Assembly: GCA_964542895.1 (NCBI GenBank)
Contig: CAZIWT010000167.1
Span: 1 to 6,808 of the forward strand
Direction: 5' to 3'
Source: Zymogenus sp964542895
Lineage (GTDB): Bacteria > Desulfobacterota > Zymogenia > Zymogenales > Zymogenaceae
DNA: 6,808 nt
The position numbers and the translations under genes are program-made. The notes under the pieces were generated by a model. It saw nothing but the letters and a program-made list of their open reading frames with translations, searched no databases and had not been told where the DNA came from. Numbering within the stretch: the first letter of the stretch is position 1; each line of letters begins with the position of its first letter. Of the stretch, positions 1 through 5,523 are shown piece after piece.

Positions 1-316
1 TTTTTGTCAATAATATCAACAATATAAGAGGTGAAAAATATTTTGCACTTCTTGTAACTATTCGACAATATTTTGTCGGTTATGACAAAATAGCTTAAAC
101 TTCTCTACGAAAATTGGGAAAACTCCGAGTCGATAATGGACGGTTCATTCCTGCTTGATATGTACCAAACAGCCTTATGTTTAGAATGAATCCGAGCGCC
201 CTCGCAATTGTAGAAAATCTTTCAGACACACAATTGACTGTTCAATTTTACTCTTTAAAAAAAGGGTTATTTCTCGGTTGGTGTTAGTGATTAGATCTTT
301 TGGCCGGGTCCTTCAA
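1..316. other. AT-rich intergenic region downstream of yacG
   Basis: No gene longer than a few codons, tRNA or known RNA was recognised here on either strand. A run of seven T in leftward RNA (263-257) is not preceded by a stable hairpin, so I do not call a terminator for yacG. A weak AT-rich inverted repeat AATTGA-N4-TCAATT lies at 232-247. The left end carries the palindrome described separately and a consensus -35-like TTGACA on the minus strand (10-5), whose -10 partner would lie outside the window. Confidence 0.5.
63..92. promoter_or_regulatory. Operator-like nested palindromes
   Basis: A perfect 9-bp inverted repeat TATTTTGTC-N6-GACAAAATA spans 69-92. A second one, CGACAA-N4-TTGTCG, spans 63-78 and shares the central TTGTC arm, so three alternating GACAA/TTGTC half-sites lie about 10-13 bp apart. 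A leftward promoter candidate overlaps them: TTGTCA (88-83), 17-bp spacer, TCGAAT (65-60). This looks like a repressor site for a gene to the left of the window. The regulator is unknown, and the half-site does not match an operator I can name with confidence. Confidence 0.4.
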
Positions 317-541
317 TCAATGGGGAAGCCCCCCGCCTTCGACCCCTTTGTTCGCGGATTCTGTTGATTCATCTTCAGGACGGTCGAGGCGATCGGCCGT
401 CGCTATCCGGTAGGATTCTCCGAACCAGCCGTACAGGTCGATTAGACTGCACCTTTCCGAACAGAAAGGACGAAACGGCCCTATTTCTATTGCGTCCTTT
501 CCGCAGATGGGGCACCTTGCTCTTTTTTCGTCCCCATTCAT
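317..541 (-). CDS. yacG: YacG-type zinc-binding protein (DNA gyrase inhibitor family)
   Basis: A 74-residue small zinc protein. Four cysteines form CPIC (10-13) and CSERC (27-31), giving CX2C-X13-CX3C, with the family core PFRPFCSERCSLIDL (22-36) followed by W39 and the E-x-Y-R-I segment (42-46). This matches YacG, which in E. coli binds GyrB and inhibits DNA gyrase; the acidic C-terminal tail after residue 50 is also typical. ATG 541 is chosen because it places the first CPxC near residue 10, as in E. coli YacG (65 residues). Its Shine-Dalgarno is poor, however. A GTG at 610 in the same frame, 11 nt after GGGGAG, would add 23 residues encoded partly by the G-rich tract, so the start is uncertain. 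It may be read through from the rpoZ operon. Confidence 0.9.
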   Translation of the reverse strand: MNGDEKRARCPICGKDAIEIGPFRPFCSERCSLIDLYGWFGESYRIATADRLDRPEDESTESANKGVEGGGLPH

Positions 542-595
542 TTGGAATCCACACGTACTCCGCCTCTTATCGTCCGGAGCCTGAAAAGAAGACAG

Positions 596-681
596 CCCCC
601 TGCCCCCCACGATTCAGACCGCTCCCCTTCCACCCCGCTCTCCCCCCCCAACATTTGCATTCCCCCCCATCCCTCCCACCC
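596..681 (-). other. G-tract cluster with canonical G-quadruplex motif
   Basis: On the minus strand, which has the sense of the leftward mRNA, nine runs of at least three G occur in 86 nt: 681-679, 677-675, 673-671, 668-662, 649-642, 636-633, 627-624, 608-603 and 600-596. The first four form GGG-T-GGG-A-GGG-AT-GGGG with loops of 1, 1 and 2 nt, a textbook quadruplex motif and among the most stable loop arrangements known. It lies in the 179-nt gap between the helical-repeat gene and yacG and could affect elongation, mRNA stability or yacG translation. The motif is seen directly; formation and function are inferred. Confidence 0.65.
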
Positions 682-683
682 AA

Positions 684-731
684 TAATTTGCGGAGCCACC
701 TATACCATCTAATCCGCAGACTAATTTGCGG
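684..731. repeat. Short direct repeat flanking the end of the helical-repeat gene
   Basis: The 10-mer TAATTTGCGG occurs at 684-693 and again at 722-731, where it spans the stop codon of the small gene. Between them CCGCA (714-718) can pair with TGCGG of either copy, so in leftward RNA two small alternative hairpins are possible, each with a stem of 5-6 bp. The repeat could be a protein site, a weak processing element or a chance duplication. Confidence 0.4.
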
Positions 732-1116
732 GAGGCTGCCCTTCCATCAGCTTTTCGACATCCCCGGCCAGCCTGTCTTCCCCCGCACCGAGGTAGGAGT
801 CCCGGGCGAAGACGAGCTTTCCAGAGGCCTTTGCGTTCTGGGCGAGACTCATCAAATCCCCCCGGTCCATCTCTTTGCCCAGAAGCTCACAACCTCGCCG
901 ATACAGAAAGTAATCACCGCTCGACACGGCTTCTGCGAGTAACTTTTTCACCCCGTCATCGGCGCCGGCCTCAACATAGAAATTCAGGGCGTCCGCAAAT
1001 GCGCCCTCCTCCATAAAACTCTCCGCGTATTTCAGGAGCTCTTCGGGTTTTGCCGGGTCCCTCCTGGCATCCCCGTACAGAAGCAGTCCCTTCTTCAGGG
1101 GATTCAAAAAACCCAT
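721..1116 (-). CDS. Small TPR-like helical-repeat protein, function unknown
   Basis: A 131-residue protein that I do not recognise as a named family. It has no signal peptide or membrane helix and should be cytosolic. It reads as almost entirely alpha-helical and contains a TPR/SEL1-like repeat. The clearest pair is EGAFADALNFYVEAGADD (37-54) and SGKLVFARDSYLGAGEDR (98-115), which align at a constant offset of 61 residues (G38/G99, A43/A104, Y47/Y108, A50-G51/A111-G112, D53/D114). A weaker middle copy begins at G67 and ends L79-G80. Such alpha-solenoids usually bind proteins. It starts three nt after the rpoZ stop with a good ribosome binding site, so it is a genuine operon member. A partner in transcription or in the envelope machine would be guesswork. 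The stop codon region carries one copy of a short direct repeat. Confidence 0.85.
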   Translation of the reverse strand: MGFLNPLKKGLLLYGDARRDPAKPEELLKYAESFMEEGAFADALNFYVEAGADDGVKKLLAEAVSSGDYFLYRRGCELLGKEMDRGDLMSLAQNAKASGKLVFARDSYLGAGEDRLAGDVEKLMEGQPPAN

Positions 1117-1119
1117 GTC

Positions 1120-1443
1120 TTATTCTTCCTCGTCCTTATTAGGATACAAAGACTCTTCGATAGAATCTTCCTGTGAATCATTCTCCAGATCCTCTTTCCT
1201 CTCCTCTTCGACATATGAGTCGAAGAGATCCTTATCCGGAACTTCTAACTCCCTTATATTCTCAAAACTCACCTTTCCGGCTGCTATCTCTCTCAACGCA
1301 TTTACAACGTCCTTGTTGTCTGTAGATTCAATCAATTGTGACGCACCATCCTTCAGCTGTTTTGTGCGTTTTGCCGCCAGATGTACAAGAAGAAAGCGGT
1401 TTTCCACCTCCTCCAGACAGTCTTCCACGGTAATTCTTGCCAC
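1120..1443 (-). CDS. rpoZ: DNA-directed RNA polymerase omega subunit
   Basis: A 107-residue omega subunit, which binds the beta' subunit, helps assemble RNA polymerase and takes part in ppGpp responses in many proteobacteria. The N-terminal half is the conserved omega fold: MARITVEDCLEEVENRF (1-17), LVHLAAKRTKQL (19-30) and the NALREIAAGKV region (48-58), closely resembling the E. coli pattern. The start is GTG with a good Shine-Dalgarno sequence seven nt upstream. The last 41 residues are unusually acidic: 19 Asp/Glu against four Lys/Arg, ending KDEEE. Such tails vary between species and are probably disordered. The gene lies 12 nt after the DUF4340 gene and three nt before the next one, so it appears co-transcribed with the ABC genes. 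No separate promoter was evident, although one inside the upstream gene cannot be excluded. Confidence 0.95.
   Translation of the reverse strand: MARITVEDCLEEVENRFLLVHLAAKRTKQLKDGASQLIESTDNKDVVNALREIAAGKVSFENIRELEVPDKDLFDSYVEEERKEDLENDSQEDSIEESLYPNKDEEE
1125..1131 (-). promoter_or_regulatory. Ribosome binding site of the small helical-repeat gene
   Basis: GAGGAAG, embedded in the acidic last codons of rpoZ, lies eight nt before the ATG at 1116. The spacing supports translation of the downstream 131-residue protein and its coupling to rpoZ. Confidence 0.65.
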
Positions 1444-1450
1444 CTTTATC

Positions 1451-1457
1451 TCTCCTT
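1451..1457 (-). promoter_or_regulatory. Ribosome binding site of rpoZ
   Basis: AAGGAGA overlaps the TAA stop of the DUF4340 gene and lies seven nt before a GTG start codon at 1443. It supports the non-ATG start, which also gives the expected MARITVED N-terminus. Confidence 0.8.
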
Positions 1458-3249
1458 ATTTGAAAAAATCTTCAATATCGGAGCCAAGCTCTTTTACAAG
1501 ATCCGGCTTTACACCATATACGCCTTTAAGGGCCGAGGAGGCCGCCGAGACGTATCCATCCTCTTCGTTGACCTTCCCCAGTTTTATTACGCCGACCTCA
1601 TCCCCGTCCTTGTTCTTGAGCGTTATCTTCTTTTTCGGCTTGTGCAGGCCAAAAACGCCCTTCTTATTATCGTCCGGTGAAATCACCTTGAAGTAGACCA
1701 GGTCCCTCACGGCTTCCAGAAGATACTTCACATCGTCCGATTCCACGCTCTTCTCCTCGGGCGAGATCACCCTCCATTTGTCCCTCTTTTTCTGAAACTC
1801 GTAGGTCTTCGAATCCCAGACGATCTCAATATAACTGACGTCCTCCTTCTCAAACCTCAGGAGGGATTTGTCCTTGAGGCCAAATAACGTCGGCGTCAGG
1901 TTCTCGACTTTCTCGGCCGGAAAGGTGAAGACAAAATCCTCGCCCTTGGAAAGCCCCTGGGAGTAGCCGTATGCCGTTTTCCCTTCGACCTTCCCTATCA
2001 TTATCTTCCCCTTCCCCTTCTTGTCCTTGCCCTCCTTTGAATATGCGACGTTGAAGACAACGGCCGGTTTATCAAGGCCGTATTTCACCAGATCCACCGC
2101 CGGCTTTTCAACGACATCGATAAACTTTAAGTCCTTGAAGTCCCAGAGCAGGTTATCGACGGCGGCCTTGTCCCCTAACGTCTTTTCCGGCTTTACGATC
2201 TTCCAAGCTTTATCCACCCTTACACACTCGATCTTCTCCCCTCCGACCGTCACGTTAAAGCCGGAAACGTCCGCCACGGTGTAATCCAAAACGACCTTCT
2301 CCATGAGGGCCTCCGCGGAAAGGGTCAGCTTGTTCTTGACCGACTCCTTTACCGTAAAGATCCAGGGAAGCCCCTCTACCTTTGCGTAGTAGTTTCCCTC
2401 TTCGTCCTTATCCCCGATCTTCAGCACGGATATCGCCCCCGCCTTGTCCGTGGTCGTAAAGGTAATCAGGGGGGCATCGAGGCCGTATTTCCCAAGGTCG
2501 GGCGCCTCTTCATCCAGGTACCTCTGCGCCTTGGAGTCGTAGATGAAGTTCAATACCTCCTTTACCACTTTCACGTCCGCGGCGAACTCGATCGGCTCGA
2601 CTATCTTCCAGGAGCCGAGGGCCGTCCGGTTGACCCTGACGATCTTTCCGCCCCTCTCGACCTTGAACTCCCTGGTCACTCTCAGGGGAAAGGCCACAAG
2701 CCCCCTCTCCCTCAACTGGATAAGGTCGATGTCGAGGTCCGTCAAGACGCTCTTCTTTGCAGTGAATATCAGGCCGTCCCCGTCCCTCTCGGCGTAGACG
2801 AAATCCTCGGTCGGGGAAAAGCCCCCCACATACAGGGTTTGAGACTCATCCTTCGTCTTCAGCGTCAGGGAAAATCTCGGCTCTTTCAGCCCGAAACCGG
2901 AGAGCTCCGCCTTATCCATCTCATCTTTCGTTCCGATCTTCTTTTGCCTCTGGACGTCGAGGGCCTTTGCGAGGTAGGAGACAACCTCCGCCGAATCCGC
3001 ATCGGTCTTCAACGGTGAAGTTATTATCCACCGCTCCTCTTTGCCCTCCTCCATTTTGAGGACGATCTTTTCACCCCTCCTTACAATTATTATCTCATCG
3101 ATTTCGTCATCGAGATCAAAGGAAAAGACCTTCCCCTCCCTCTCACCCTTCGCATCCTTCTTGGGCACATAAACGCGCTCGAAGACGATGTAAAAGGAGA
3201 CGACAAAAAGAAAAATCGCCAAGATTAAAAGCAGGTTTCGGGGTCTCAT
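1456..3249 (-). CDS. Membrane-anchored protein with four DUF4340-type repeats
   Basis: A 597-residue protein with one N-terminal membrane helix (about 5-24, LLLILAIFLFVVSFYIVF) and a large, charged, lysine-rich domain expected in the periplasm. Four repeats of about 140 residues can be read by eye. Each starts with W-[IKR]-[IV]-x-x-P (W74, W214, W349, W492), followed about 41-45 residues later by [FY]GL-x-x-P (from F119, Y255, Y390, F533). Between the two lie an acidic turn and an amphipathic helix. This matches DUF4340, a beta-rich domain of unknown function often encoded beside GldG-like subunits. The gene overlaps its upstream neighbour by four nt (ATGA), so the two are probably made in matched amounts. 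Likely role, inferred: periplasmic accessory or stalk component of the ABC machine. No catalytic residues were recognised. rpoZ begins 12 nt downstream. Confidence 0.9.
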   Translation of the reverse strand: MRPRNLLLILAIFLFVVSFYIVFERVYVPKKDAKGEREGKVFSFDLDDEIDEIIIVRRGEKIVLKMEEGKEERWIITSPLKTDADSAEVVSYLAKALDVQRQKKIGTKDEMDKAELSGFGLKEPRFSLTLKTKDESQTLYVGGFSPTEDFVYAERDGDGLIFTAKKSVLTDLDIDLIQLRERGLVAFPLRVTREFKVERGGKIVRVNRTALGSWKIVEPIEFAADVKVVKEVLNFIYDSKAQRYLDEEAPDLGKYGLDAPLITFTTTDKAGAISVLKIGDKDEEGNYYAKVEGLPWIFTVKESVKNKLTLSAEALMEKVVLDYTVADVSGFNVTVGGEKIECVRVDKAWKIVKPEKTLGDKAAVDNLLWDFKDLKFIDVVEKPAVDLVKYGLDKPAVVFNVAYSKEGKDKKGKGKIMIGKVEGKTAYGYSQGLSKGEDFVFTFPAEKVENLTPTLFGLKDKSLLRFEKEDVSYIEIVWDSKTYEFQKKRDKWRVISPEEKSVESDDVKYLLEAVRDLVYFKVISPDDNKKGVFGLHKPKKKITLKNKDGDEVGVIKLGKVNEEDGYVSAASSALKGVYGVKPDLVKELGSDIEDFFK

Positions 3250-4736
3250 GCCTTCCATCTCCTGAAAAGAATAACCGCGGTTCCAGTGATAATCAGAAGC
3301 AGCGGAACCAAAAAGGAGGCAACCAGCAGCCATATCTCCTTATCTCTGGTAAGGATGAGTGTGTCGACCTTCTTATCCTTGGGCAGTATGGCGATCAGCT
3401 CCTCCACGTCACACAGCCAGTTCACCGAGTTCACGAAGAGGTTCATGTTGCCCTCGTTTATGAAAAAGGAGTTGTTGGCGAAATCGGAGTCCCCAAAGAC
3501 AACCATCTTCGCCTCTTTTTTTGCCTCCCCTTCTTCGTCGAGTTCGATCTCCTTCGTTCCCGCAACCACGACCGGCACCGGGCCCACCACGTCCTTATCT
3601 TTGTCGAGGGACGCTTTCCCCTTGTTTATCGCCCCAATGTCCGTCTCCCCCCAGCTATCCTTCCCGGTCTTCGCGATGTAGCTGAAGTCCCAGCCGGATG
3701 ATTTTTCCGCATCCTTGTCGATCTCGATGGAGCGGGCCAGAATGAAGAAGGAGGGGAAGTCGAAGTCTTTCGTTATCGGGTGGGCCAGGTAGATCTCCAC
3801 CCGGGGAATCGTATAATCTGCGCCGTGGACCCTCGATCCCGTGTCGATGATGATGTCTTTTCCCGCCACAACACCCAGGCCGGCAAGATATTTTTCGAGG
3901 CTGGGCGAGTAATACTCCGCATCGAGGGTAACGAGGAGGCTCCCGCCCCCTTTCAGGTAGTTTGTTATGCTTTTTAGCTCCTCCTCAAACAGGTTGGTCT
4001 TCGGCCCCGCAATCACGAGGAGTGACGCGTCTTCGGGGACCTCGGCCGTGGTCAAAAGGTCGAGCTTTTCCATCTTGTAGTTCTGATTTTCCAATACCTC
4101 GCGTATCTTCTTGTAATCGCGGGAATCGGTTTTGTCGATATCCCGCTCGCCGTGTTGAGTCAAAAAGTATATCACCTTCTTTTTGGTATATATCGCCTTC
4201 AGAATGGTGTTGGTGAGCTTTTTTTCTCCCTTGTCTTTGACATCATCCCGGGCAATATGCACGCTCACATGACGGTCGCCGTATTCGAACACGACGGTCT
4301 CTTTTTCATGTATGTTGTACTCCAACGCCGCGGCGGGCTTTAAGTCCATATCCACAAATCGATAACTGAACATCCCGTCGGAAGCGTATTCGTAAAGCTT
4401 CAGGAGGTCTTCAACCTCGAACCTCGCGGGATCGTCCGTGGAGTAAAAGGCGATCGCCTCCAGGTTGTCTTCGAGGGATTTCATGATCTTCTCGGTCTGG
4501 GGCGACAGGGTGAACCTCTTGTCCTTGGTCAGGTCGAACTGCTTGTGGTTGTTGTACGAGATGACCTCAATGAAGACGACAATCCCTATAACCAGCAGGA
4601 TTGCTACCGCGGTGCTCATCCCGTAAATCCGGCTCCTCGTCAGGCCGCCGGAGGGCGTCTTCCCTTGATCGACCGTTTCCCCCCTAAAACTCTTTATAAA
4701 CTTTTTAATATTCTCCATCATTTCTTTAATATTCAT
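3246..4736 (-). CDS. GldG-like ABC transporter auxiliary subunit
   Basis: A 496-residue protein with an N-terminal membrane helix (about 38-60) and a C-terminal helix (about 467-490) followed by a short basic tail FRRWKA. The roughly 400 residues between should lie in the periplasm. This is the architecture of GldG-family subunits (ABC_transp_aux / GIFT domain) that accompany GldA/GldF-type transporters. Family hallmarks are visible: DLTKDKRFTLSPQT (68-81) just after the first helix, FLTQHGERD (191-199), the strand-and-loop LLVIAGP (239-245), KGGGSLLVTLD (262-272), and VVFGDSDFANN (412-422) followed by NLFVNSVNWL. ATG 4736 is preferred over GTG 4739 on Shine-Dalgarno spacing. The gene overlaps the permease by one nt and the DUF4340 gene by four nt (ATGA). 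Role inferred: a periplasmic partner that binds substrate or transmits the transporter's conformational change. Confidence 0.92.
   Translation of the reverse strand: MNIKEMMENIKKFIKSFRGETVDQGKTPSGGLTRSRIYGMSTAVAILLVIGIVVFIEVISYNNHKQFDLTKDKRFTLSPQTEKIMKSLEDNLEAIAFYSTDDPARFEVEDLLKLYEYASDGMFSYRFVDMDLKPAAALEYNIHEKETVVFEYGDRHVSVHIARDDVKDKGEKKLTNTILKAIYTKKKVIYFLTQHGERDIDKTDSRDYKKIREVLENQNYKMEKLDLLTTAEVPEDASLLVIAGPKTNLFEEELKSITNYLKGGGSLLVTLDAEYYSPSLEKYLAGLGVVAGKDIIIDTGSRVHGADYTIPRVEIYLAHPITKDFDFPSFFILARSIEIDKDAEKSSGWDFSYIAKTGKDSWGETDIGAINKGKASLDKDKDVVGPVPVVVAGTKEIELDEEGEAKKEAKMVVFGDSDFANNSFFINEGNMNLFVNSVNWLCDVEELIAILPKDKKVDTLILTRDKEIWLLVASFLVPLLLIITGTAVILFRRWKA
3259..3263 (-). promoter_or_regulatory. 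Ribosome binding site deciding the DUF4340 start
   Basis: AGGAG lies nine nt before ATG 3249 and directly abuts the alternative ATG at 3258, where it could not work. ATG 3249 also forms the ATGA overlap with the stop of the GldG-like gene. Together these reject the longer open frame reaching back to 3333. Confidence 0.7.
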
Positions 4737-5509
4737 CACTTGCTCCTCCAGGTTCTCGATTCCAGTGCCATCAGCGCGAGAAAAATAAAAAAGCCGGTAA
4801 ATAGGAGATAGAAGACGATGTCATGGGTGTTGATTATCCCCTTCGTGAAATTCTCCATGTGGGTAAATATCGAGATGTCTTCGAGGATTTTGCTCAGAAG
4901 CGGATTCGTCCTGTTCTCCATCCAATTTATCACCCAGAACAGGATAAGGGCGCCGAACGAGATGACCGCGGCGACGACCTGCCTCTCGGTTACGGCCGAC
5001 GCGAAGACCCCCAGCGAGATGAACGCCGTTCCCATCAGTATTATCCCGAGGTAGTTGGTAACGAACGGGCCTATCTCCGGCGACGCGAAGACGAAGAGGA
5101 ATATGACGTACGGGAACGTGAGGAGGTACATTATCGCCAGTATGCTGACCACGGCGAAGAACTTCCCCAAAAGCACCTCGACGTCCCTTATCGGGTAGGA
5201 CAGTAGAAGCTTCAGCGTTCCCGAGCGCTTCTCCTCCGATATAAGCCTCATGGTGAGAATCGGTATGAAAAACAGCATAATCACCGCCAGGTTTTGAAAC
5301 AGGAGCCTCAAGACGGATTGGCCGATATTCAGGTACGCCTGGGCTTGAGGGAAATTGCCGAATTGCATACTCGTGGTGCTGTAGGAAATTACAATACTTG
5401 TGAAGAAAAAACCGCTTATCAGGAGAAATATGGTAAGGATGACATATGCCACCGATGAGGTGAAATATGTGCGCATCTCCTTTTTATATTGGGCCCATAT
5501 ACGCAGCAT
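4736..5509 (-). CDS. GldF-like ABC transporter permease
   Basis: A 257-residue inner-membrane protein, the usual size for a one-domain ABC-2 type permease, which would work as a dimer with the upstream ATPase. Hydrophobic segments are visible at roughly 18-43, 66-86, 114-141, 150-172, 177-196 and 230-249, giving six membrane spans. After the second span comes the diagnostic stretch TMRLISEEKRSGTLKLLLSY (86-105), the cytoplasmic coupling region of this family. The segment HMENFTKGIINTHDIVFYL (217-235) before the last span is also typical of GldF-like proteins, as is the large loop after the first span. The start is set by the AGGAGG eight nt upstream. The stop codon TGA overlaps the next start by one nt. 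The family is clear; the exported or acted-on substrate is not. Confidence 0.93.
   Translation of the reverse strand: MLRIWAQYKKEMRTYFTSSVAYVILTIFLLISGFFFTSIVISYSTTSMQFGNFPQAQAYLNIGQSVLRLLFQNLAVIMLFFIPILTMRLISEEKRSGTLKLLLSYPIRDVEVLLGKFFAVVSILAIMYLLTFPYVIFLFVFASPEIGPFVTNYLGIILMGTAFISLGVFASAVTERQVVAAVISFGALILFWVINWMENRTNPLLSKILEDISIFTHMENFTKGIINTHDIVFYLLFTGFFIFLALMALESRTWRSK
4743..4749 (-). promoter_or_regulatory. Ribosome binding site of the GldG-like gene
   Basis: GGAGGAG within the last codons of the permease lies six nt before ATG 4736 and only three nt before the in-frame GTG at 4739. The spacing favours ATG, which overlaps the permease stop as TGATG, an arrangement typical of translational coupling. 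Confidence 0.7.
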
Positions 5510-5517
5510 CGATTAAA

Positions 5518-5523
5518 CCTCCT
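5518..5523 (-). promoter_or_regulatory. Ribosome binding site of the permease gene
   Basis: A perfect AGGAGG overlaps the ATPase stop codon (TAG, 5524-5522) and sits eight nt before the permease ATG at 5509. The two genes are 12 nt apart, so ribosomes finishing the ATPase end on the next initiation site. This fixes the permease start. Confidence 0.85.

Noticed and set aside
234..261. Rightward promoter candidate TTGACT-N16-TAAAAA
   Set aside because: The -10 is weak and no rightward gene follows; an antisense RNA to yacG is possible but unsupported.
254..300. Possible intrinsic terminator after yacG
   Set aside because: The leftward RNA has a seven-U run, but no stable hairpin precedes it.
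614..670. 18-codon open frame starting inside the G-rich tract upstream of yacG
   Set aside because: Glycine/arginine low-complexity product from G-runs; the purine-rich upstream sequence mimics a ribosome binding site by composition.
364..942. Plus-strand open frame of 192 codons
   Set aside because: Antisense to yacG, the C-rich tract and the helical-repeat gene; its proline- and arginine-rich low-complexity product looks like a shadow.
3250..3333. Extension of the DUF4340 protein by 28 residues to an upstream start
   Set aside because: The extension overlaps the GldG-like gene extensively and hides the membrane anchor, whereas ATG 3249 has a correct ribosome binding site and an ATGA overlap.
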